Assembly: GCA_038040325.1 (NCBI GenBank)
Contig: JBBPIM010000066.1
Span: forward strand, 1 to 6,475
From: Mayfieldus profundus
GTDB lineage: Bacteria; Actinomycetota; Thermoleophilia; Solirubrobacterales; 70-9
DNA: 6,475 bases
Direction of reading: 5' to 3'
Both the position numbers and the translations under genes were made by a program. Positions 1 through 5,150 of this stretch are shown here, in pieces; position 1 is the stretch's first letter, and each line of letters opens with the position of its first letter. The notes beneath the pieces were generated by a model that made no database searches, was not told where the DNA came from, and saw only the letters and a list, made by a program, of their open reading frames with translations.

Positions 1-84
1 CCTGGCGTCGTCCTCGGTCGGCCGTGTGCAGAGCACTACGGCCTCCCTGCGTCCTCGCCAGGCTCGGCCTCTGAACCGCGGTGA
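1..84 (+). CDS. Possible C-terminal tail of an upstream gene (partial)
   Basis: Reading frame 1 is open from the window edge for 27 codons and ends in TGA at 82-84. This TGA overlaps the GTG start of the next gene at 81 in a GTGA arrangement, the classic 4-base overlap of translationally coupled genes. The visible tail ends ...SASEPR and matches nothing I recognise. The only support is the overlap and the lack of a ribosome-binding site before the next gene. In DNA this GC-rich a 27-codon open frame is easily fortuitous, and a second forward frame is open here as well. Confidence 0.25.
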   Translation, partial: PGVVLGRPCAEHYGLPASSPGSASEPR

Positions 85-938
85 ACTCCTCGCGCGACCT
101 CTTCGGGTTCGTCCAATTCGAGTTCGGGTTTCTGCTCGGTCCCGGCGACGGACGGTTCCTCGTGCGCCGCGCGCCGGGCGAGGACCCGGAGCGCGTGCTG
201 GTGCTGGCCACGCTCGGTGCGCCCGAGCGCCGGCGCTTCAAGGACCGCAAGGGACGGCAGGTCCGAGAGGCCGAGCCCGAGCCGGTGCCCACCAACCGGG
301 CCACGGTGATCCACGCGCGTCCGTTCGACGGCCGGGAGGAGGCCTCGGCGTGGCTGGCCGACGTCCAGGAGGGCGCCGAGCGAGCCGACGCCGAGCTGGC
401 GTCGGCGGCCGAGGTGCTCGCCCGCGCCCTGCACGCCCACCGCGTGGCGCACGCCGACCCCCACGCCCGTGACGTATCCCCCGCCCAGGCGCTTGTGGTC
501 CGCATCGGCTACGGCGACGGCAACGCCGTGGCGGAGGGGCGCTACGACGAGGCCTGGGAGCTGCCGCGCGAGCGTCCCCGCGCGCGCCGCTCGGTGGAGG
601 CACCAGAGGAGCGCTTCGCCGCTCTCCTCGGGGCCCGGGAGCAGGTGCTGGTCTGCGAGGAGCTGGTGCTGCGGGTGCGCGCCGATCTGAGCGCCGGCCG
701 TGCGCGTGAGGCCGCCCTCAGCGCCCGCGTGGCACTGGAGAGCGTGCTCGCAGAGCTGGGCTCCGACCTGGCCGCGCCCCGCCGGGAGGCGCTGGAATCC
801 GATCGCGCCGCGGTGGCCGATGCGGCCAACGCCGCCCTGCGCGGCGGCTTGACCCCCGAGCTGGCGGACGCGCTGGCCGAGGCCACGGAGCACATGGAGG
901 CCGCGCTGCGGGCGCGGCGCCTCGAGAGCGCCACCTGA
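81..938 (+). CDS. Conserved-looking hypothetical protein (285 aa) with helical C-terminal half
   Basis: I do not recognise a characterised family. The GTG at 81 is the earliest possible start, because an in-frame TGA lies at 72-74. No Shine-Dalgarno is visible, so translation may be coupled to an upstream gene. The N-terminus (about residues 7-30) has an aromatic beta-like stretch, DLFGFVQFEF, followed by a GPGDGRFLVR segment, which looks like a small beta domain. Residues 85-135 and 175-283 are rich in Ala, Glu, Arg and Leu and should be long amphipathic helices, possibly a coiled coil. Between them, around 138-160, is a VVRIGYGDG segment. There is no signal peptide, membrane segment or catalytic motif, so it is probably cytosolic. 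The FVQFEF start and RIGYGDG segment remind me of uncharacterised proteins in Solirubrobacterales, from memory only. G/C-rich third positions and the length of the frame make it a convincing gene; its function is unknown. Confidence 0.8.
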   Translation: MNSSRDLFGFVQFEFGFLLGPGDGRFLVRRAPGEDPERVLVLATLGAPERRRFKDRKGRQVREAEPEPVPTNRATVIHARPFDGREEASAWLADVQEGAERADAELASAAEVLARALHAHRVAHADPHARDVSPAQALVVRIGYGDGNAVAEGRYDEAWELPRERPRARRSVEAPEERFAALLGAREQVLVCEELVLRVRADLSAGRAREAALSARVALESVLAELGSDLAAPRREALESDRAAVADAANAALRGGLTPELADALAEATEHMEAALRARRLESAT

Positions 939-952
939 GCGGTCACCGCATC

Positions 953-984
953 TTTACCGGGGGTTGGAAACCCGGGTCTATCGT
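953..984 (+). promoter_or_regulatory. Candidate promoter for the 67-aa small ORF
   Basis: TTTACC at 953-958 resembles a -35 box, and TATCGT at 979-984 fits a TAnnnT -10 box. The spacer is 20 bases, longer than ideal. It sits just after the stop of the preceding gene and about 65 bases before the small ORF, where a promoter would be expected. The match is weak and is only a suggestion. Confidence 0.25.
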
Positions 985-1037
985 CGGCCTCGACAAGCGG
1001 TCGAGCCGGCGAGCCCGGATCTTGGCCATCTGGCGAT

Positions 1038-1043
1038 AGGAGG
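1038..1043 (+). promoter_or_regulatory. Shine-Dalgarno of the 67-aa small ORF
   Basis: A perfect AGGAGG lies 5 bases before the GTG at 1049. It decides the start of the small ORF and is the main reason to believe that ORF is translated. Confidence 0.6.
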
Positions 1044-1048
1044 CCGGT

Positions 1049-1252
1049 GTGGCGGACGCAAAGATCACCCCCATGAAGGCAGGAGTGACACACCTTCCTC
1101 GTGGTCTGGGCCGCGACCAGCGGGTGTCCAGGGTCCGGCCCGGCCGCCGCCCCCTCTCTCCCCCGGGCGGCGGCCGGGCCTGGATAAACGGCCGCGAGGT
1201 CGGCGGCGCCGACCCCCGCTACCGCCACCTCGACTGCTCGCCGTACGACTAG
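1049..1252 (+). CDS. Small hypothetical protein (67 aa)
   Basis: I do not recognise this protein. It starts at a GTG preceded by a perfect Shine-Dalgarno and ends in TAG at 1250-1252. The N-terminal part (MADAKITPMKAGVTHLPRG) is followed by a basic, proline- and arginine-rich linker at about 23-42, encoded by a GC hairpin. The C-terminal segment is compact, has WINGREVGGADPRYRHL at about 45-61, and ends SPYD. The C-terminal codons are almost all G/C-ending, as in real genes here. No membrane segment or signal peptide is seen. Its stop overlaps the stop of the convergent sirtuin gene in a CTAG tetranucleotide. It could be a genuine small protein or a remnant of a longer gene with a rearranged middle. 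The ribosome-binding site and codon pattern favour the former. Confidence 0.5.
   Translation: MADAKITPMKAGVTHLPRGLGRDQRVSRVRPGRRPLSPPGGGRAWINGREVGGADPRYRHLDCSPYD
1137..1180. terminator. GC-only 16-bp hairpin, possible terminator for convergent genes
   Basis: Positions 1137-1152 pair perfectly with 1165-1180, giving 16 G-C pairs around a 12-base pyrimidine loop (1153-1164). Three more pairs (1134-1136 with 1182-1184) form if base 1181 bulges. No T-tract follows on either strand, so it is not a textbook intrinsic terminator. It lies 66 bases beyond the sirtuin stop and inside the 67-aa ORF. It could stop transcription arriving from the minus-strand array or act as a 3' barrier. The structure is certain as a sequence fact; the terminator role is inference. 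Confidence 0.45.
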
Positions 1253-2040
1253 ATCGCGGCGAGCAGGGCGTCGAGCTCTGAGACCACGTCGCCGTCGAGC
1301 TTCACGGCGGCCTCGCGGTCGTAAGGGGTCTCGCCCTCGGTGACCAGCGCAACGCGGCCGCCGTTGGCCTGCGTCAGCGCCGGCAGGCCCGCCACCGGGT
1401 AGACGGTGAGCGACGAGCCGATGCACACCATCAGGTCGGCCTCCGCGGCCAGCGCCTGGGCCTCGGCCATCGCCTCATCGGGCAGCAGCTCGCCGAAGAG
1501 CACCACGTCGGGCTTCAGGGGAGCGATGCAGGCCACGCACTCGGGAGCGCCCTCACCCGAGCCCAGGAGCTCCACCACGCGGTCCAGCGCGACGCGTCCG
1601 CCGCACTCCATGCAGCGGCTCCACTCGATCGAGCCGTGTACCTCCACTACCCGCTCGCTGCCCGCCATCCGGTGCAGGCGATCGATGTTCTGCGTGATCA
1701 CGCCGCGCACCAGCCCGCGGCGCTCCAGCTCGGCGACGGCCTCGTGGGCGGCATTGGGCTTGGTGTCGACCAGCGACGCGAACCGCTGCCCGTAGAACTC
1801 CCAGAACCGGTCGGGATCGCGCCGCCACGCATCGATGTGAGCGACCTCCATCGGATCCACCTTCTCCCACAGCCCCGTCCCCGGAGAGCGAAAGTCAGGG
1901 ATCCCGGACGGCACCGAGATACCGGCACCGGTGAGAACAACAGCCGAAGAAGCACTGGAGAGCAGCTGGGCAAGTTCTGCCGACTGCCGACTGCCGACTG
2001 CCTGTGCCCTCCGAAGGCGGGGTATCGACTCAGACGCCAC
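1249..2040 (-). CDS. SIR2-family NAD-dependent protein deacylase (sirtuin)
   Basis: This sirtuin would remove acyl groups from lysines using NAD+, giving nicotinamide, O-acyl-ADP-ribose and free lysine. At 263 aa it is normal for bacterial class proteins. The Rossmann NAD site is visible as GAGIS (38-42) and GIPDFR (46-51). TQNID is at 116-120, and the catalytic His is H135 in VHGS. The zinc ribbon has four cysteines: C143, C146, C168 and C171. Next come PLKPDVVLFGE (174-184) and GSSLTVYPVAGLP (208-220). Where many relatives carry an Asn (VN..ETP), this one has VTEGETPYD at 232-241. The GTG at 2040 is the only plausible start, because no ATG, GTG or TTG occurs in frame before the GAGIS core. 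It lies 2 bases after the fusion gene stop, so the two are surely co-transcribed, with a weak AAGGGTGAG as ribosome-binding site. Residues 13-20 are encoded by tandem heptamers and look like translated repeat. The neighbours suggest it acts on acylated metabolic enzymes. Confidence 0.93.
   Translation of the reverse strand: MASESIPRLRRAQAVGSRQSAELAQLLSSASSAVVLTGAGISVPSGIPDFRSPGTGLWEKVDPMEVAHIDAWRRDPDRFWEFYGQRFASLVDTKPNAAHEAVAELERRGLVRGVITQNIDRLHRMAGSERVVEVHGSIEWSRCMECGGRVALDRVVELLGSGEGAPECVACIAPLKPDVVLFGELLPDEAMAEAQALAAEADLMVCIGSSLTVYPVAGLPALTQANGGRVALVTEGETPYDREAAVKLDGDVVSELDALLAAI
1977..2002 (-). repeat. Tandem heptamer repeat (GGCAGTC, 3.7 copies)
   Basis: On the minus strand the heptamer GGCAGTC occurs three times in tandem, followed by a partial GGCAG. 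It falls inside the sirtuin frame and encodes the AVGSRQS stretch. Heptamer arrays of this type are normally intergenic; from memory, AVGSRQS-like translations recur as spurious N-termini in databases. Three units make 21 bases, exactly 7 codons, so the frame is kept. Confidence 0.85.
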
Positions 2041-2042
2041 TG

Positions 2043-3122
2043 CTACTCACCCTTGAACCGCGGCTCGCGCTTGCCCAAGAACGCGCCGATGCCCTCTTTG
2101 GCGTCCTCGGAGCCGAACACCTTCGCGAAGGCCTGCTTCTCGGCCTCGATGCCCTCGTCCAGATCCCCGGCGGCCGACACCCGCTTGATCTGCTCGACCG
2201 CCAGCGGCGCCTGCTTGGCCAGCTTGCGCGCCCAGGAGAGGGCGGTGTCGAACAGCTCGTGGTCGGGCACCACCGCGTTCGCCAGCCCGAGCCGCAGCGC
2301 CTCGTAGGCGCCGATCGGGTCGCCCACGAGGTTGAGCTCGAGCGCCTTGGCCTCGCCCACCAGCCGCGCGAGGCGCTGGGTGCCGCCGAAGCCCGGAATG
2401 ATCCCCAGGTTGATCTCGGGCTGGCCGAAGGAGGCCGACTCCGCCGCCAGGCGGAAGTCGCACGCCATCGCCAGCTCGCAGCCGCCGCCGAAGGCGATCG
2501 AGTTCACGGCCGCGATGGTCACGGTCGAGGACCGCTCCATCGAGCGCATGAAGCCGTGGCCCGAGTCGATCAGCTCCTTGCCCTCCTTGTCGGGCGACAT
2601 CTTGGTGAACTCCTTGATGTCGGCCCCGGCGGAGAAAGTGAAGATGTTCGAGCTGGCGAACACCACCGCACGAAGCTTGCGGTCGACCTCGCCCCACACC
2701 TCGGTGAGCTCCGAGATCACCTGCGGCGAGAGCGGGTTGGCGGGTGGGCGGTTCAGCCACACGATCCCCACGTCCCCGCGGGTCTCCAGGGCGATCGTCT
2801 CGCGCGACTGACCATCGTCGGGGTTGGGGTAGGGGAAGAAGCCCTGGCCGCTTGACTTGCCCAGACGGCCCTGCGCCACCAGCCGGTGCAGGATCTGCGG
2901 CGGCTCGAAGCCCTCGCCCCACTGCGACTCGGCGCGCTGCAGCGCCTCGAGCACGGAGTCCAGGCCCTGCTCGTCGGCGCGGGAGAACGGCCCGGGCAGG
3001 ATGCCGGCGCCCATCATCATCCCGATCTCGATGTCCTTGGCCGAGGCCTCGCCCTCTTCCAGGACAAGACACGACTCGACGATCGCCTTCAGCGAGAAGC
3101 GCTCGACGAGCGTCGAAGTGAC
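2043..3122 (-). CDS. 3-hydroxyacyl-CoA dehydrogenase C-terminal domain fused to enoyl-CoA hydratase (5' end in gap)
   Basis: The N-terminus is lost in the assembly gap; 359 residues are visible, numbered here from the gap. Residues 1-99 are a 3-hydroxyacyl-CoA dehydrogenase C-terminal domain: EEG at 22-24, GAG at 38-40, GPFSRADEQGLD at 44-55, and GRLGKSSGQGFF at 85-96. After a short linker, residues about 108-359 form a crotonase domain. It has the oxyanion-hole segment SAGADIK (164-170), GGGCELAMACD (212-222) and FGQPEINLGIIPGFGGTQRL (232-251). Glu216 and Glu236 are 20 residues apart, as are Glu144 and Glu164 of rat enoyl-CoA hydratase, so hydratase activity is expected: addition of water to trans-2-enoyl-CoA. 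No NAD-binding domain is visible; if the gap is really about 100 bases there is no room for one. The order HCDH_C then crotonase is the reverse of FadB. The gene follows a dehydrogenase gene and precedes the sirtuin by 2 bases. Confidence 0.92.
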   Translation of the reverse strand, partial: VTSTLVERFSLKAIVESCLVLEEGEASAKDIEIGMMMGAGILPGPFSRADEQGLDSVLEALQRAESQWGEGFEPPQILHRLVAQGRLGKSSGQGFFPYPNPDDGQSRETIALETRGDVGIVWLNRPPANPLSPQVISELTEVWGEVDRKLRAVVFASSNIFTFSAGADIKEFTKMSPDKEGKELIDSGHGFMRSMERSSTVTIAAVNSIAFGGGCELAMACDFRLAAESASFGQPEINLGIIPGFGGTQRLARLVGEAKALELNLVGDPIGAYEALRLGLANAVVPDHELFDTALSWARKLAKQAPLAVEQIKRVSAAGDLDEGIEAEKQAFAKVFGSEDAKEGIGAFLGKREPRFKGE

Positions 3123-3222
3123 NNNNNNNNNNNNNNNNNNNNNNNNNNNNNNNNNNNNNNNNNNNNNNNNNNNNNNNNNNNNNNNNNNNNNNNNNNNNNN
3201 NNNNNNNNNNNNNNNNNNNNNN
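3123..3222. other. Assembly gap (100 N)
   Basis: Exactly 100 N is the conventional placeholder for a gap of unknown size. It begins directly after the stop codon of the dehydrogenase gene (3223-3225 on the plus strand) and hides the start codon, ribosome-binding site and N-terminus of the fusion gene. Any reading frame drawn through it is meaningless. Confidence 0.99.
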
Positions 3223-4095
3223 TCAGTTGTGCTCATAGAAGCCCTTTCCGGTCTTCTGGCCGAGGTTGCCATCGGCCACAAGCTGCTTCATCGCGGGCGA
3301 CACGAAGAAGCGGTCGCCGTAGCTCTCGTTGAGGTGCTCGGCCACGTGCAGGACGGTGTCCAGGCCGAGCAGGTCGGTGAGGAAGAAGGGGCCCATGGGA
3401 GCCGCCTTGGACTCCTGGATCACCTTGTCGACCTCCTTCACGTCGAGGCCCTCCTCGTGCGTGACCTTCCAGATCTCCGACACTGCGGAGTTCAGGATGC
3501 GGTTGACCACGAAGCCGGGGCCCTCGCTGCAGCGGATCGCCGTCTTGCGGATCTGCTGGGCGAAGTTGGCGGTGGCCTGGAGCGTCTCCTCCGAGGTCTC
3601 CTCGCCCTCGACCACCTCGATCAGGCGCATCATCGAGGCCGGGTAGAAGAAGTGAAAGCCCACCACCTTCTCCGGGCGCCCGGTGGCGTCGGCCATCTCC
3701 GAGATCGACAGCGACGAGGTGTTCGAGGCCAGGATCGCGTGGCCGGGCGTGAGGTCGTCGAGCTCGGCGAACACGGCCTGCTTGATCTGCATCCGCTCGG
3801 GCACGGCCTCGATCACGAAGTCCACGCCGCCGAAGCCCTCATACTCGGTGGTGCCGGTGATGCGGCCGGTGATCTCCTCCAGCTGGCGGTCGGCGTCCGA
3901 CTGGGAGATCTTCTCCTTCGCCACGAGGCCGCCGAGCTGACCCTGGGTGACGTCGTGGGCCTTCTTCAGGCCGGTGTCCACGAAGCGCTGCTCCACGTCC
4001 TTGAGCACGACGGGAACGCCGGCGGAGGCGATCACCTGGGCGATCTCCCCGCCCATCGTGCCGGCGCCGACCACGGCAGCTTTGAATACGTACAT
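3223..4095 (-). CDS. NAD-dependent 3-hydroxyacyl-CoA dehydrogenase (290 aa)
   Basis: This enzyme oxidises (S)-3-hydroxyacyl-CoA to 3-oxoacyl-CoA with NAD+, the third step of beta-oxidation; the 3-hydroxybutyryl-CoA dehydrogenase branch is equally possible. It is full length for the monofunctional family. The Rossmann domain has GAGTMG at 10-15 and an acidic D33 at the end of the second strand, fitting NAD rather than NADP. Aligned with human HADH by a constant offset of 10, all catalytic positions are present: Ser127 (SNTSSL), His148 (GFHFF), Glu160 and Asn198 (GFVVNR). The usual HFFNP is HFFYP here (Tyr151). The C-terminal domain (about 192-290) contains EEG at 214-216, PMGPF at 233-237 and GLDTVL at 244-249, and ends GQKTGKGFYEHN, a typical family C-terminus, so the stop next to the gap is real. 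ATG at 4095 has GAGAGG 4 bases upstream. The SRPBCC gene ends 38 bases upstream. Likely names would be fadB2 or hbd, but I do not assign one. Confidence 0.95.
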   Translation of the reverse strand: MYVFKAAVVGAGTMGGEIAQVIASAGVPVVLKDVEQRFVDTGLKKAHDVTQGQLGGLVAKEKISQSDADRQLEEITGRITGTTEYEGFGGVDFVIEAVPERMQIKQAVFAELDDLTPGHAILASNTSSLSISEMADATGRPEKVVGFHFFYPASMMRLIEVVEGEETSEETLQATANFAQQIRKTAIRCSEGPGFVVNRILNSAVSEIWKVTHEEGLDVKEVDKVIQESKAAPMGPFFLTDLLGLDTVLHVAEHLNESYGDRFFVSPAMKQLVADGNLGQKTGKGFYEHN

Positions 4096-4133
4096 GGATC
4101 CTCTCGAAAGGTGGCTTGCGAGCGGCCGGGAGG

Positions 4134-4595
4134 CTACCGAAGGCCCGCCTGGTCCTGGGCCTCGACGGTGTACCGGCGCACCGTGCGGGCGAGCGCATCG
4201 CGCAGGGCGCGGCGGATGAACAGCACGTCGGTGAGCCCGGAGAACGGGCCGGCGTCCACGAGCTCGTAGTCCAGCTGCACGCGCACCGTGGCGTGGCCCT
4301 CGGTCTGCGAGGGCTCGAAGACGGCGGTCTGCGTGCCGGCCAGGCGCTGCTCGTAGACCAGGGTCGAGAACCTCCGTGGCTGGTGCTCACGCACCTTCTC
4401 GGTCACCCGGCCGCGACCTCCGGGACCGGACTCCCACACCACGCGGGAGTCCACGGACGGCCATTCGCCCCTCTGCTCCACCACCCGCGCGAAGCCCTCC
4501 ACGAAGCTGGGCCAGCGGCTGAGGTCGCGCCAGAGCTCCGCGGCGGCGTCGGGTTGCAGCGGCACCTCGCCGGCCGCCGCCACGCTGCGTCCCAC
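4134..4595 (-). CDS. SRPBCC-family protein (polyketide cyclase/lipid-binding fold)
   Basis: A 153-aa protein of the START-like SRPBCC superfamily, whose members bind hydrophobic ligands in a deep cavity; the ligand is not predictable here. The N-terminal strand (about 4-14) is followed by a helix ending in LWRDLSRWPSFVEGFARV (about 21-38), the hallmark start of this fold. Alternating strands follow with REHQPRRFSTLVYEQ at 69-83 and ATVRVQLDYEL at 102-112. A long C-terminal helix at about 122-150 (LFIRRALRDALARTVRRYTVEA) closes the cavity. No catalytic residue can be named. The GTG start overlaps the padR stop by one base (TAGTG), so the two are probably coupled; a GTG four codons later is an alternative. 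Its place between padR and beta-oxidation genes suggests binding of an acyl or aromatic compound, which is inference. Confidence 0.85.
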   Translation of the reverse strand: MGRSVAAAGEVPLQPDAAAELWRDLSRWPSFVEGFARVVEQRGEWPSVDSRVVWESGPGGRGRVTEKVREHQPRRFSTLVYEQRLAGTQTAVFEPSQTEGHATVRVQLDYELVDAGPFSGLTDVLFIRRALRDALARTVRRYTVEAQDQAGLR

Positions 4596-5062
4596 TACCC
4601 GTAGACCTCGCGCACGATCTCGTCGATCGAGTGCGCCACCGACTCCAGGAAGGGGCGCACCTCCTCCACCAGCCGCTCGTACTCCGCGCGCCCGGTATCC
4701 GTCAGCGAGTAGAACCGCCGCGTGCGCCGCTCCGGATGCTCCCAGTTTCCCTCGATCAGACCCTGCTCCTCCAGCCGGCGCAACAGGGGGTACATCGTGT
4801 TGGGGTTCACCGAGAGCACGCCCTCGGTCATGCCGGCGATGCGCTCCATCAGCTGGTTGCCATAGGAGGGCGTATCCGAGATCAGGTGCAGCACCAGCAG
4901 CGGAAGCACCTCGCGGCGGCGAAGCTCTCCGCTGAAGGGGTCCGAGCCCCGGCCCTTGGGGGCGGGCTCGCGGCGCTGCGGCCCGATGCCGCCGACCTGC
5001 TCCACCGCCTTGCGGGCGGCCTCGCGGCTGCGATCGGGCTTCGAGGTTGTCGCCCGCGCCAT
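4595..5062 (-). CDS. PadR-family transcriptional regulator (155 aa)
   Basis: A winged-helix repressor of the PadR family, whose members usually dimerise through a C-terminal helix and are relieved by small ligands such as phenolics. Numbered from the ATG at 5062, residues 1-48 are a basic, probably disordered extension (KPDRSREAARKAVEQ). The winged helix follows, with LPLLVLHLISDTPSYGNQL (53-71), the recognition region LSVNPNTMYPLLRRLEEQGLIEG (83-105) and the wing RRTRRFYSLTDTGRAEY (112-128). A C-terminal helix (to 155) completes a short-type PadR. The ATG at 5062 is preferred because GGAGAG lies at 5066-5071 just before it. A GTG at 5086 would add 8 residues but has no ribosome-binding site. 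It heads the minus-strand array and overlaps the SRPBCC gene by one base, so it probably autoregulates and controls the genes behind it. Its effector is unknown. Confidence 0.9.
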   Translation of the reverse strand: MARATTSKPDRSREAARKAVEQVGGIGPQRREPAPKGRGSDPFSGELRRREVLPLLVLHLISDTPSYGNQLMERIAGMTEGVLSVNPNTMYPLLRRLEEQGLIEGNWEHPERRTRRFYSLTDTGRAEYERLVEEVRPFLESVAHSIDEIVREVYG

Positions 5063-5082
5063 GGGCTCTCCATCCTGACAGG

Positions 5083-5092
5083 CCACGCGTGG
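5083..5092. promoter_or_regulatory. Perfect 10-bp palindrome upstream of padR
   Basis: CCACGCGTGG lies 20 bases before the padR start. It is a possible operator for PadR, but it does not resemble the AT-rich ATGT/ACAT dyad known for several PadR proteins, and palindromes this short are common in GC-rich DNA. Confidence 0.2.
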
Positions 5093-5105
5093 ATCAAGCG
5101 GGGGA

Positions 5106-5150
5106 CGAGGATGGAATTGGGCCCGCTATGCGGGTCGAATTCCATCTTCG
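5106..5150. repeat. Long imperfect inverted repeat spanning the tetR stop codon
   Basis: Positions 5106-5126 pair with 5130-5150 around the loop TAT. That is 21 positions with one G-G mismatch (5119/5137) and two G-T wobbles (5109/5147, 5121/5135). The outer arms are GATGGAATT and AATTCCATC, unusually AT-rich for this window, and the inner arms are CCCGC and GCGGG. The tetR stop (5126-5128) lies at the loop, and the element encodes the last 7 residues of TetR (EDGIRPA). There is no T-tract. It may be a terminator, a regulator binding site, or a dispersed REP-like palindrome. Confidence 0.8.

Noticed and set aside
26..893. Other long frames on both strands overlapping the 81-938 gene
   Set aside because: They give Arg/Pro- or Gly-rich low-complexity products as expected from frame shadows in high-GC DNA.
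1908..1935. Repeated GGCACCG within the sirtuin
   Set aside because: The two copies encode parts of the NAD-binding loop (GAGISVPSG) and reflect codon choice, not a repeat element.
2004..2855. A 283-codon plus-strand frame opposite the crotonase domain
   Set aside because: It is a complement-strand shadow of a gene with intact catalytic motifs; no ribosome-binding site or recognisable fold.
3123..3281. Extension of the HCDH_C-crotonase frame through the gap to a start at 3281
   Set aside because: The N run has unknown length, and 3223-3281 codes for the end of the dehydrogenase in another frame, so this start has no meaning.
2857..4269. A 470-codon open frame on the plus strand through the dehydrogenase region
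   Set aside because: It is antisense to the clear dehydrogenase, crosses the N gap, and its product (His-, Leu- and Gly-rich) is typical of the complement of GC-rich genes.
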